Positions 35,901 to 48,554 of a stretch of DNA of 64,000 bases are shown here, in pieces. The notes beneath the pieces are model-generated. The model was not told where the DNA came from. It saw only the letters and a program-made list of their open reading frames with translations, and searched no databases. This DNA is from Callaeas wilsoni (taxonomy: Eukaryota > Chordata > Aves > Passeriformes > Callaeidae), in contig VWPU01010145.1 of the NCBI GenBank assembly GCA_013398955.1, forward strand, positions 496,001-560,000, in the 5' to 3' direction. The position numbers and the translations under genes were made by a program. Every line of letters starts with the position of its first letter. Within the stretch, counting starts at the first letter, position 1.

Positions 35901-38900
35901 GACAAGACCTATGTGCACTGAGACATCACTGCTGCTTATGGGAGTACTTATAAAGAAAACTTCCAAACAAATGGACACCAGGGAAAACAAATTAAGACTC
36001 TTCTCCTTTTCTTATCCAAGCAGAGATATTAACTGTGTTCTACTTTATGAGATAGATTTTCCTACTTACCAATAATTTAGTGCTGCCAGAGTAATGGCAT
36101 AAATGGAGATAAATGATGTGATATAAACTTACATGATATTGAAAACAGTGGATTACAAGTAGGCCAAAAAATATAGGACTAAAGAGATCTTAAAACAATT
36201 GCATGTAACAGTTTGTAAACAGATATAAAAGAGAAACAAATTTAACAGGTTTATTATGTTGACTCTTTTATTTTAAAAGCAATAAAAATGTTGCAGTAAT
36301 TATAATACATTTTGCAGTCACTCCCTAATAATTTTAATATCAGTAATTGTTCCCAGTGGTTGAAATTGTATGATGGTAAGGACACTAAAAATCTTCTTTA
36401 CTAATAAGATATAAAAAGATAATTGGAAAGGCAACAGAAAAGGAAAATATGTTATGTACAATAGTATATTTGGAGTTTAAATTGCTCAGAATTAATTATT
36501 GCATAGACTACTCACTCACAAATAGAAAATAAATTAGCTAAGAAGTACAAAACATTTTCTGGCTTGTGGATAACCAAGGGAGAAATCTCAATATTTTCTT
36601 GAAATATTACATATCTGTATGATTTTTATATTAGAAAACTATCAAATTTACAGTGGAGCTACATCTAGAGGATTTGTAGAAGTGACCAAGAAGGAGGCAA
36701 AACTATATTGCATAGAGAAGTTCTTGGAGAAAAAAATTGAGAATCTGTTAATTAGGAAATGCCTCATCTATCCCAATGAACATAGATTATTTTGATGACT
36801 AAGTTGTTTCAAAGGAGAAGTCTGTTAATTCCCATATGACAACTATAAAAAGGGAGTGATTTTGAGGGACTGTGCTGTCACAGCAACAGCCATAAGCTCA
36901 GAAAGTCTCAGATGCCCAAGTTTGTGGTGAGCAGACTGGAATTTAATGTAGGTGGGGCAGAATGAGTGACATTCACATTGCCTGACTTTAGATTGCTAAA
37001 ACGTACGCAGTTACTTCTGAGCCACTTGCTTTCAGATCATTTAAAGTCATGAGGAAGAACTAAGAGCATTTAAATCACCCCAGATCAGCCAGGTCCATAT
37101 CTCTTCTTTGACAGTGAAGAAAGACCTCTGTGGCCAGCTCAGCTGGAGCCATCTGCATTTTATCACAGGAATCTGTCCTGCTCTGTGTCACTTTTACTTT
37201 GTTTTAAATCCATTTAAAACTCTGAGTCACATCTCATTCCAATCTCAACCCATTTAAAACTTCAAGTCACATTCTTTGGCAAGTAAACTTTTTTCAGTTT
37301 TGAGAATTCAGCGTAGTGCTCCATAGCTCCTGGTGGGAAACCCACGCAGTTGCTGATGTTAAGATTGCTAGGTCTGCAACCAAGAAAATGAGCCCAAAGT
37401 TTTTGCCAGGTCAGATGGATTTCTGGATTTCTGTATCAGCTGAAAGGGGGGCTAGAAAGGATCTGGAGAAGGCAACTCCCTGTTAGGAGAGAAGCTCTGT
37501 TCACCTATGCAGCAGGAAAAGATGGCACAGATATCTCCTGCTGTATGAGTTTCCTAACTAAAAACACTTCTGCCTTCCTCCTAGATCTCCAGTGAGTAGA
37601 GCAGAGCCATTGGGATGAGTTAACAGCTTAGCTGCTGGTATAGACAGCGACTGCAGAACCTTCAAACGGAGATGTGAAAACAAGCACCAAACTGTGACAT
37701 GAAGGTCAGAGTCCTTACTTAGGACTCTGAGGCTGCCCCTCATGCAATGAGGAATATGCAGTACACATAGGTTAAAACCAGACATTTGTCTCTATAGCCC
37801 ATTTTAATATTTCACTATTATATTTGTACTTGCTTTTTTATTGTATACATTAGTCTCTTATGAGTAGCATGACACATCATTATCTTTTGTAAAGTTGTGT
37901 ATAGATGTCAGTTCCTTTTTTCTTGTTTTGACAGAAATACTGAAGTAGTGCAAGACGCTTAATGGTCCAGTGAAATAAAGTAGTTGATTTGTCACTGATC
38001 CAATTTCCAGGAGCAGGCAGCGGCCTGCTCACAGCTCTTGAGCAACCAGAATAATCATCAAAGCAAATGAATGCAGAGATAACTTCATGGACCTTTCCCC
38101 CACCCTAAACTGTCCACAAAAAACTGAATATCAGGAAAAAAACCACAAAGAAGCATCCTTTAGAAGAACCATCTTGTTTAGCAAATGGATCACAATACAT
38201 AAAACTATCCTCTGCCACGGAGGAAACAGCAAGCCTGGCAGAATTCCTCTGCTCCTGACTGTAATGTAACCTGTGTTCACAGCTGCAGAGGCATTTTCAC
38301 AGCATAGATGGGGAAATTAACATATTGCCTAGGGCTACTCACGTTTAACACCTCACTATGTTATTTCTCTACTATAAATAAAGGATGGCAACACATGCAG
38401 CAGGTTATCATGCGAATACACTCTCATATGTTTATAAAATTTTTAAACTATAGAAAGATCCAAATTATCTGTTTCAAATTCCAGTCAGTGTCACAGAAAG
38501 CACACTGAGTCACAGGGCAGAGGACTCTGACACCCAGGTCACTTGCCTCCACTCAAGAAAATTTACGCTGGCACAGGTTCTTCATCTCTGTAAGCCCGGA
38601 AAGAAACCAAGCAATACATGAGCAGCAGGAAAAATCTCCCTTTGTAGAGATAGAAATAATGCCGTGTTTGCTTGATTTTTTTTTTAAATCTTTTCCACAT
38701 CAGTGTGATAATATTATTTGGCAGAGATGAGCAATCCATGATGAATATAATCAGTCCAACTTTCCCAGTCTTGGTCAAGTTCTCTGATTCATTTTAGACC
38801 CTCCTAACATATCTTTGACAATTGCATTAATACTTTCTCCTTTCATTTTCCATTAAAAAAAGAAATCTGCTTCACTTTTGGATCCCATTGTGAGAATACA

Positions 38901-39629
38901 GGAGATGTGAGACACTTTGTGACACGGTAATAAAACAAGATGTTGTTCATTCACTTCAACATCAGAGTCTTTGGAAATAGCAATGATATCAAAGCAGCAT
39001 AGTGTGGAATTATAGTTGGGAACAATTGATGACAATTCCAAACCTTCTTTCTTCTTTCCAGAGGAAGAAGATTTATATAGAGGCATTGATACCTTAAAAT
39101 AGTCCATTATAAGAAATTTCACTAGTAGAAGAATGATTGTGATGATAAAATAGATAAAGTATCTATTTTTTGCCATTTAAACATACATGCAATTTTTAAT
39201 TTTACTTCTGTTACCCGTAAATTTTTCTTTGCTTGCCAATTTGTCTACTTGTAATGCAAAATAATTTTTAGGTCTTCAGCTTTTCTTAATCTCTACATGA
39301 AAGAAGGGGTTTTATGACTGAGGTTTTGTGGTGGTTGCTGTTGCCAGTTAAACTGCTCGATAAACTAATTTAGAGACCCATCCTGCAATTAATAACGTGT
39401 TAACAGACTGGTGCATCCTTACAGAGCTCCACCGATGTCTGCAGGACTTCTTGATGCTTTATCATTCTACAGCATGCTGTTAGATCAAGACCTTGAAAGG
39501 TTAAACTGGAGCCTAACCCATGCTACTTTGATAATGTGGACTACTTCAAAAACTGCATTGAAAACCTGAAAATGCTAAGGTTGGGTCAGTTGCTGTATTT
39601 AATTGTCATTTGGAAGGGATAGTGTATCA
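35901..39629. other. Unique DNA, no gene seen
   Basis: Strongly AT-rich between 36040 and 36660. A partial 40-bp direct repeat lies at 37210-37275. On the minus strand 38853-39176 there is an open frame of 107 codons with a hydrophobic N-terminus. It is AT-rich, matches nothing I know and is not called. Confidence 0.5.
37210..37275. repeat. Partial 40-bp tandem duplication
   Basis: The word 'ccatttaaaac' occurs at 37210-37220 and 37250-37260. In each copy it is followed by a similar block ('tctgagtcacatct' and 'ttcaagtcacattc'), giving an imperfect direct repeat at a 40-bp offset. Confidence 0.7.
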
Positions 39630-39745
39630 GTTTTGGTTTTTTGGGAGTTTGGTTTTGTTTTGTTTGGTTTTGTTTGGGGGTTTTTTGTTATTGTTGCTGT
39701 TGTTGCTGTTGTTGCTGTTGTTGCTGTTGTTGTTGGTTTTTGTTT
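39630..39745 (+). repeat. G/T-rich low-complexity tract
   Basis: About 115 bp almost entirely of T and G on the plus strand, with 'tttggttttgttttgtttgg' words, a run of five G and the 9-bp tandem repeat described separately. The pyrimidine-poor asymmetry matches the tracts at 13402, 49340 and 63334. Confidence 0.88.
39691..39735 (+). repeat. 9-bp tandem repeat, TTGTTGCTG x5
   Basis: Four perfect copies of ttgttgctg (39691-39726) followed by one variant ttgttgttg (39727-39735), embedded in the G/T tract. The higher-order 9-bp unit suggests expansion from a TTG repeat in which one position changed to C. Confidence 0.95.
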
Positions 39746-42700
39746 TTTATTTTAAACCTCAGAAGGAAGAAAATAGCAATGTATGAGTAACACCTCGAAT
39801 ACAAAAATGACTAAACTAGGAATATGGAATGCCAAATGTTTATCTATTCACAGGAATCTTCCAAAAATGGAAAAGCTGGAAGAGCATTACAGGATCACAA
39901 GAGGTCAGACTAAGAGATCCTTGAAGGTTACCAAGACTCCCTGGGTTTTGAAGGGAAAAGCTACAGTGTATGAAAAAAAGGAACAGATTTTATTATTTCA
40001 CTGAAGTTATTAGTCATTACTGCATTTGAAATCAGCAGCAAACTACTTTTTTGCTAGCAAAATCGACATATCTTTGTTCTGTGTCTATGCTACAAATCTG
40101 GAAACTTCACTGATTCTTGTAAAGAACTGTTAAAACTTTCACTTTTCTTCTGTTTAATTAAGGCAGTAAGTTTGCACTCATGTCTGTTTCAAAAGTTAGA
40201 ACAGAAGATGACAGATTTTCTTTAGCAAAGGAAGAAAATTTAAAATCTATGATTAACTAAATGTGAAGAAAAGGGAGATGAGGATAGCATTTTCTATTAT
40301 TACATCCTTTATAATTAATTAGTCCTATTTTGTTTACAAATATTTTATATTTCTGGCAGTATTTTCCTCGTCCAACTGGCATTCTTCTCTTTATTACTGA
40401 GCAACCCACCAGCTCTTCAAAAAAAACACTCTCACTTCAGGAAATTGTCATCTGCTAACTGTAAACATAAATTCACATTATATGTAGCTATGATATTACG
40501 AGCTGGCAATATTCTTTGGAGACCATTTTTCCCATATCTTGAACTTTAGAACACATTTCCAATATCTATGATCCCATAGAAAGTAGAAATTACCTGAAGT
40601 GGAGAAAAAATATCATTTTGACTTGCTCTGGGTTTTGTTCATCGCACATGACCAAAGCCTCAAATACTGACTGCAGACTGGCTTTCTATGTCATCAAATC
40701 TGAAGATAATTAACAAGTCTGAAAAGGTCTTTTCAGGGGTGGTTCTCTGTTACTTGAATTTTGGAGATTGAGGCTGGTGATCTCTCTGGAAGGGATCTGT
40801 TTTCAACGAGAAGTTTTTCGTTTGAAGCAGGACTTCAGGTAGAGCTTCAGAACTGTGTGATCTGGGTTGGGCAGTCAGATCAGTGAAAAACATTGTCTCA
40901 TTTGCCATTGGAATCTGTGAGGGATAAACCAAACATTATTAAAAAATATTCAGAGTTGTATCTATCTGCTTAGCTTACTAAATCAGGCAATTCAAAATAT
41001 TTGAAAATTCTCTATAAAAGTATTAATTTTTTACTATTTATACATCTCTTAATAATATATGAGTTGCTCTGCTTTCAGTATGTGGCATTATCAATATCAG
41101 AAAGTTTCGTCAGAATGGCAAGCTTAGCCACACTGCATTGTTTTGCAATGGTTCTGAATTAGCATTATTTTCACAACTGGCTCTATGGAAGTCAGTTCTG
41201 ACTCAGGTTACATATTTCATACGACATCAAGCAATTTAAGTCACAACTTTCTGCAAAAAGAATTATCACTTTCTCCTTGAGAACAAGGACATGCGGTGTT
41301 TGATTTCTCCTGTCTTTATCCACGCTCTATTTCTTAAGGAATAGCAAAACCTATTAATTCTTCTAACCCCTATGTAAGCAGCATGATGACTCAAGAGAGG
41401 TGATAGGACAAGTTCAGGGAAATATTCCCTTCTCTTGTATTTGTATTCTTCTGATCCATCAGCAGACAACAATACCACATCTCTTTTTGTGGCTCTGAGA
41501 CAGTATAGCTGGTATCAATAAATGTTGTACTTCTAACAACAAACACAGCAGGAGATACGTATAGGTGAGAAAATATGTTTAACCTGCAGAAGCAGAGCCG
41601 GAGACCCTTGGGAGATGCTAAGGGGAGCACTATTTAAATTGTGAGGGATTCAAATAACTTCATATAACTTCTCATGCTAAACCTGCAGTTTCTGTTCTGT
41701 TCTATTCTGAGCAAGATTCCTGGGTTTGCTCTTGGTCCATAGGAAGATACAGGCAGTACAAGGGCCAATCCTCATATTCTAGCCATGACAGCTGCCTAAA
41801 ATATGTAGAAAGGATTCCCACTGCAGCCTTTCTACTCTACAGAAAGAGGTAGGACAACTATTTTAGGGTAGAATTGAAGGGTTAAAGAACTGGTCTCAGA
41901 ATTCCATGCTCCTAAGCATAGCTACATCTTGGAACATAACTCTCCAGCTATGATTAATATAAAACTCACAGATGAAATGATAAAGAATCAGTAAAAACTG
42001 CAGTGAGACTAATTTAGCTATTTGAAAGCTTTGAAACAGTTTCACTTCATCTTTGAAGTCTAAGGAAGCAAGGCTGTGTGAAGTCCTACTTTTTAATTTA
42101 ATTTTCCTTTTGTTCAATGAGTCATCTTTTCACAAGCCTTTACCATCATTCCATGGCAAAAATAATGTATCAGACAGCAACGTATTAGGTCAAAGATGAG
42201 CTTTGATGACATTTGAAATTTGAAAGCAGTCTTTAGTAATTACAGTTTCCATTTGGCTTAGCAGTTTATTATATAATGCTTCATATTCCAGAAAAAAAAT
42301 ACACTTGATAATTATTTAATTTATTATATTTAGTGACAGCATATTTCACAGAACTTTTAGCAAATTCTTCAGGCACATTTGTAACTTTCAAGTTTAAATC
42401 CCACAGAACATTAATAGCTCTTATGCTACTAAATTAGAGATACTTAGTTTGAATTCCTCATGTTTATTGCAATAGAAATTTTAAAACCCAGCTGGTTTTA
42501 GGTGGCCACAGATTCATTCGTGCATAGGGTATTTTGGTAATTTATCATTGTGTAAAATACCCTTTCTAAATGCAAAGGTCTTTTCTGTTGAAGGCCAGCT
42601 AGGACCTATGCACTGTGTTAAAATACTCAAATTAGAATGTTTTGGTAAAAGTGGGATTTTCACCCAGAAATATTTTAACATTTATTCGTTAGGATTTAGA

Positions 42701-44393
42701 ATTAATGCAAGCAGCATACAAAAATGCAGTAGGTCTAATCAAAAAGGAAAAAAAAATCCCAGTTATAATCAATTATTTCTCTAGTGTCATGTACACTAGG
42801 TGGTCTACAGACATATAGCATGAAAGCAAAAAGCCAGTTCTCTCAGAAATGTGTTGGTAATTCGATAAGTCAGACCACAAATGGGAGTAAAAGCAACTTC
42901 ACTGGGATTATACTAGAGGTAGCTCTGGTAGGAGGTGAACCTCTCATTAGCTAAAACAAAACAAACACTCAAGACTCTCAATAGACTCCTCTAAATAAGT
43001 TTTCTAAGTAGACCTGTCAAGGATGATTGTCTGGAATAACAGCGGCTTGACCTCAATTCAGTGGGTCTCTCCCACCTCCTAACTCAGCAAGGTACTGACA
43101 AGGACTCTTCCAGGTTTTCTTCAGTCAGGTCCTCAGAGCATCCCTACCAGCAACACAGTCTCCCACTGCAGTTTTTTATAATGACACTGTGAAATACTGC
43201 TCCTTTGCTGCTCAAGACTATAACTCAGACACTCAAACCACCTTTTCTGATATTCTCAGAGAAAAACCCACTATTTTTAAAGGTGTTTAGTTACACAATC
43301 ACATCACAATCACCTTTTCTCCAATTTCAGTCCTCTAGACCATTGTACCTTGAGCCTCCAAGAAACAGACCTATTAGAATCAATCACTTTCTTTTTGATA
43401 TGTAGCTAGCATGCATATATAGACATAATGTAGAATTTGCTCTTGAAGATGGACTCAAAATGGAACCAAAACACCATAATTAAGTTAATTTTCTCTTCAG
43501 AGAGTATTTTCAGACAAAGGCCCTTTTTTTTTCATTTTAAATTATACAGACTACAGTGGAGTCATTATGTACAATTACAGTACACTGCACTAAGAAAAAT
43601 AATTGTTTTCAGGAAAAAAGAAAAGCCACAACATTGTTCTGAGGATCTTGAATACTGCAGGCAAAGCCTTTGTATAAATCTACAGTCAGATAATCAGAAA
43701 GTGATTGAAAAAATATTAATAAAACACAAAAACTAATTAGACTATTTTTTAAAAATTACTGATTAACAGTTTTACAGGATTATCTTGTTATTTGGAAATA
43801 TTTGGGAAGAACCTGATCAGCACATGTAGACAAGGTCAGCAAGAAAGAAGCAATATTTTTTCTTGTTCAGTTCTTTGTACAGACTTGGGAACTGTTCCAC
43901 TGCGGGAAAGAGAATTGCTTACCAATAGTGCTGAAGAGATCTGGATGACTGCCCTATCTGACCTCCTGGCAGTAGAACCATGACTCTGGTAGGTATCATC
44001 AACAAAGTCAGAAATCTTCCCCTGATTCCCACCATTCCATTACACTCAGAAACTACAGCAGCCTCTATTTCTATGTGTTTCTTTTCCATGGCCAAATTAA
44101 CACTTTGTACTCAAATATTTACATAATATTAAGATTACATAGAATCATTTCTGAAGGAAAAAAAGCATTTATTTTTGGTTACCAACTTTTCTGTTTTGGA
44201 CTCTATCCACATAAAATCTTATTATAAACGAAAAAGCTGTGACTGCTTTCCTTGTGAAATGTTGGCCATTTAATGGCAGTGAAGCAATTTTTAAACAAGA
44301 TCTACCTTACCCTTTTTATCTGTTAGATAAAAGGTCCATATCTAAAGCCATAGAGTCAGATGCAATACTTTCTTACAACCGATGATAAACTAC
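39746..44393. other. Unique DNA, no gene seen
   Basis: AT-rich, with short open frames only (up to 99 codons at 43437-43736) that have AT-driven compositions and no domain. No repeat was recognised. Confidence 0.55.
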
Positions 44394-44398
44394 GCAGT
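44394..44398. repeat. 5' target-site duplication of LTR copy 2
   Basis: GCAGT, repeated exactly at 45442-45446 on the far side of the LTR. The identity extends by two T (gcagttt at 44394-44400 and 45442-45448), so a 7-bp reading is possible if the LTR starts at 44401. Confidence 0.75.
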
Positions 44399-45441
44399 TT
44401 TATTGGGTTTGCATGGCCAAGATTTAAGAGCAGGGGTGGGCTACAGAGGTGGCTTTTCTGCAAAGCTGCCAGAAGCTTCCCCCATGTCCAGAAGAGCCGA
44501 TCCCTGCCAGCTCCAAAGACGGACCCATCGCTGGTCAAGGCTGGGCTGATTAGAAATGGTGGTAACGCCTCTGAGATTATATATTTAAGAAGAAGAAAAA
44601 AAGTAACTGCACAGATGTAATTGTCTTCTGAGAAGAGCAGGGTGAGAACATGTGAGAGGGACTGCCCTGCAGATCCCAAGGTTATTGCAGAAGAAGAGGG
44701 AGGAAGTGCTCCAGGCACTGGAGCTGAGATTCCCCTGCAGCCCCTGGTGCAGACCATGGTGAGGCAGCTGTGCCTCTGCAGCCTACAGAGATCAACAGGG
44801 GTGCAGATTTCCATGCTGGAGCAGGTGGATGCGTGAGAGGAGGCTGTGCCCCGTGGGAGGCCCCTGGGGAGAGGAGCCCATGCTGGAGCAGCCTGTCGTT
44901 GAAAGACTGCGCCCCATGGAAGAGGGACCCACGCCGCAGCGGTTTGAGGGGGGCTGCTGCCCGTGAGAGGCACCCACGCTGCAGCACTTTGCAGACAACA
45001 GCTGCTCATGAGATGGACTCACACCGGAGTTCATGGAGAGCTGTTTCCCATGAGAGGGACCCCATGGAGCAGCAGGGGAACGACTCTTCTCCCTGAGCAA
45101 TGGTAGAAACAACATGTGATGAACTGACAATAACCCCATTCCTGGAGCCACTGGGGAAGGAGGTAGACCCCAGGAAGGAGGGAGGTGTGTGGAGAAGGTG
45201 TTTTGAAGGTTTTGTTTTACATCTCATTATACTGCTCTGATTTTGTCAACAATAAATTCAATTATTATCTCTAATTTGAGCCTGTTTTGCCCATAACAGT
45301 ACTTGCTGAGTGATCTCTCCTAATCCTTATCTTAAGTCATGAACCCTTTGCTATATTTTCTCTCCTCTGTCCAGTTTTGGATGGGAGTGATAGAGAGACT
45401 TTGGTGGGTGCCAGGCATCCAGCCAGGGTCAAGCCACTACA
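44399..45441 (+). mobile_element. Solo LTR copy 2, avian endogenous retrovirus
   Basis: A 1,043-bp sense-orientation LTR homologous to copy 1. It opens with 'tattgggtttgcatggccaa' and 'gccagaagcttcccccatgt', and carries a TATA-type promoter TATTTAAG within 44578-44590 (the same motif used by alpharetroviral LTRs). Degenerate 'ccca(c/t)gc(t/c)g(g/c)agca' modules lie at about 44813-44985. The poly(A) signal AATAAA is at 45251-45256, and the 3' end reads 'ccaggcatccagccagggtc', 'aagccactaca'. An exact flanking duplication shows it inserted independently of copy 1. No internal retroviral genes remain. The antisense strand holds an open frame of 217 codons (44356-45009), the longest in the window, interpreted as fortuitous. 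Confidence 0.9.
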
Positions 45442-45446
45442 GCAGT

Positions 45447-48311
45447 TTGTAACTTCCTGTTATATATCCCTAGGACACTTAATAAACTGCTTGTGTTTGG
45501 ACTTCTTCCAAAGTTTAGAAATCCCTTCCTCCAAAATGGACATTGTAGATGTCTTTAAAATGTTCATTTAACTTTTCACTCTTTTTGCCTCTTCCCAGAA
45601 CCACACCTTTTGTTCTCTTTCAAAATCAAGATGAAGTATAACCTAGATTCCATAGAAAGTCTTGCAGGTTTTCCAAGGATACCAGCCTTAGCAATAAAGT
45701 TAAATTTGAACTATCCAAGAAACTTCTGTATTACAATAATTAAATAGCCTATTTAATCCTACTTAGATGCACATTAATAAAATAGAAACTTACTTGCCAA
45801 TAGTTTTTCTGAAAAATATACCCTAAATATTTTATATATGTGTCTATATACATATATATGTTATCTAAAAAGGCCATGAATTTTTGAAGGGTTTTTTTTC
45901 TGAACTCTCTGAGTTTTAAATGGAAAACTGTACACTTTATAAGCATGTATTTTGAAGTGCAAGGCACTTTCTTTGCTTCCTGCAAGAAATAATTCAAATT
46001 TGAAGCATTGGTTCAAAAAAAAAGAAATTGACAGACCCGTATTCTAAATTGTCAGTGTAGGAATGCAAAGTTTAGGAAGATATTATAAGCTACTTTATAT
46101 TTTTCTACACTGTTTAGATCTGAACTCTTTGCAAGAATAATATGAAACTTCATTTTTCACTTAAGGGTAGTCTCCTACACCTGAACTAATCAGAAGGTTG
46201 AAAACCTGGTCATCACACTGATTTCTAATGCTTTGAGTTCAGACAAAAGGGCACCATCTACTGGGCCATTAATACCATCCCATATGGAAACAGAAATTTT
46301 CCTTGACAGTTACATACATTCCTACGTTGTGCAGCAATCATATGTGAGTCCACCTGTCAAAATCATAGGCTGAGGCCAAACAGCCACAGGTAGCTTAGAA
46401 ACTACTTGGGAAAAATCATTAAAATAATAAAAAAAAAGGGTTTGCCAAGTTCATACATTCTTACTGGTGATTGGCTTTAATTGCCTTTCTCCTTTAACTG
46501 GACAAAAGTTGATGAAGAAAAAAAGTGTTTCTTTGATTGGAGACTAAACAACATTCATCAGAGACCTTTATTCTGAATTTCAGATTTGAACAAATTATCT
46601 TTCACCTTCTTTTATACTAAGACAAGAGATTGTTATAATTTATGGTTAAAGAAAGAAAAAAAAAGAAAAATATGAAAAGAATTTCTTTTCTCTTCCTTAG
46701 CCTGCACCCCGATCTCATCCAGAGTTGTGTTTCTTAGCCCCCTTGTGAGGTACCTGCAGGGTCAATGGGAGGACAATTGGAGAATGCCCTCCAGCTCTGA
46801 TGTGAGCAAAACTGACCATGGAGGCATGCAAGGAGTATTACATTTATTCAGAAAACTGCTGCTTTTTGTATTTGCTTTGTATTTATGATTTTTCAGCAGT
46901 AGTAAAGCTCCATCACCGGGTTGTGAATTACTTCATTACAATATTAACAAAGGCACTAGCATGTGGCAAATCTAGAGGTTTGTTTTCATTGTATACTATC
47001 ATCAAATGAGAACTGCTTCCATACAGTTGAACAAAGCAGACAAGAAAATTCTGAGACCTTGAACAACTATGTTAGGTGAATTTTATAATGCAGGTAGCCA
47101 ACAATTTAAAACTCTTTGACTACAGTAAGGATCTAGGGATGGTTATTATTTCATTGTCTCAAATTGTAAAGATTTAACATCTTATTCAAGAGCAAGATAA
47201 TAGGAGTAAAAACATTGAAAGGCAAAAAGCTATTTTTATCAATTACTTCTTCTCCTCTGAGTATGTAATCCTCATTTGAAAGAAACTCGTAAGTGGAAAA
47301 TAAATCCTTCAAAACAATTTTCATAGCTACTCTCACCAGAATAATTTAGACTAAATACCTCATTATATTAATGTAAATTAGCTTTTATTATACAATGGAT
47401 ACCTTTAAATAAATCCTTGTCATTTAAATAAATTCAGGAACTATCAGAACACTTCAGGAATGTGTGAGTACCCTACACATAGGAAAGGAAAAATGAGCTT
47501 CATAAATCATTGGAACTGAGCAAAAATATATACATAAGTGTAGTTTACATTTTGAATGTCAGTTCTGGGTAGGTATCAATGCAGATCACAGGGAAATGGC
47601 TATGGAGCATCTGAGATTTTCCTCAGTTCATGCTTTAACGTGGATGTTTAATATTAATTACAAGTATAATTTTTAGTTTCTATTTGACCATTAAAATATT
47701 CAAGGTCTAGTGTCACTTTAAATATATGTACAGTCCTGTTCTGAAGAGCTTCCTACAGAATAGGTCTTGTTTGCCATGCATGCATTTTACCTCTAAATGA
47801 AATGCATTTGAAATGTTGATTTTTGTTCCAAGCAACTCTGATTTGTCTTCTGTTAAGGACTGATATCCATAAGAAACAAAATAACCTTCTATGTCTCCCT
47901 TGAACCCCTCCGGAATTTTCTTCTTTTATTGCACATGGAAATAATATGAGTTATTATAAGCTTAAAGCCATTGCAATGATAATGTTTAATTCCAACACCA
48001 TATCTATTCCCCTAGCTTATTACCTTTTTTTTCAGTATTCCTGCTATATGATTTCATCTCAAGTCTTTCATGAATTAGCCAAATTACAATGTAAGTACTA
48101 AGCATACCGTATTTTCTGTCTTCAAGGATAGACATCTTCTAATACAGTTAACAATCTTCCAGTACTTTACAAATAAGTACAAGCATACTTGAACTTGAGG
48201 ACCCATATAATAGGGCTCTTTAAAAGCAGACAAACAGCAAAGGAATTTTTTATTATTGCTTTAAGAGAGAGGATTCCTCCTGAGAAGAGGAAACAAGACA
48301 AATAAAAGGAC
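45447..48311. other. Unique AT-rich DNA, no gene seen
   Basis: Nothing recognised beyond AT-rich background, a TA-rich patch near 45830-45860 and an A-rich run near 46650-46665. A small GC-richer patch at 46700-46810 was not identified. Confidence 0.6.
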
Positions 48312-48554
48312 CACAATCCTGGACTTCAGAAGAGCAGATTTTATTCTGTGCAGGGATTTGTTTGGAAGCACCCCATGTGAGGCCATCCTGGAGCAATGAG
48401 GGGCCCTGAAGAGCTGATTGAGTTTCAAGGATCACCTCTTCCATGCTCAGAAATGGTCCATCCACATGCACAAAAAGTCACACAACTGTGGCAGGAGCAA
48501 CCTGATCTCTTTGAAGATGTCCCTGCTCACAGCTCAGCTGTTCCATGACTTGGT
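48312..48554 (+). repeat. Chimeric CR1 LINE fragment (internal piece joined to 3' end)
   Basis: 48312-48497 follows an internal, pre-reverse-transcriptase part of avian CR1 ('ggacttcagaagagcagatt', 'cagggatttgtttggaagca', 'ggccatcctggagcaatgag', 'gatcacctcttccatgctca', 'gaaatggtccatcc', 'gtggcaggag'). At 48495-48497 (GAG) it switches to the CR1 3' end ('gagcaacctgatctctttga', 'agatgtccctgctcac'). More than a kilobase of normal CR1 is missing between the halves. Sense orientation, old copy. Confidence 0.72.

Noticed and set aside
38853..39176. 107-codon minus-strand frame with a membrane-like N-terminus
   Set aside because: AT-rich DNA readily gives Ile/Leu/Phe-rich stretches; no family resemblance and no supporting context.
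39783..40004. Lysine-rich 73-codon frame as a small protein
   Set aside because: No homology recognised and low-complexity sequence directly upstream; a chance frame is more likely.
22971..45441. LTR copies 1 and 2 as the two ends of one provirus
   Set aside because: They are about 20 kb apart, have different flanking duplications, and no gag, pol or env sequence lies between them.
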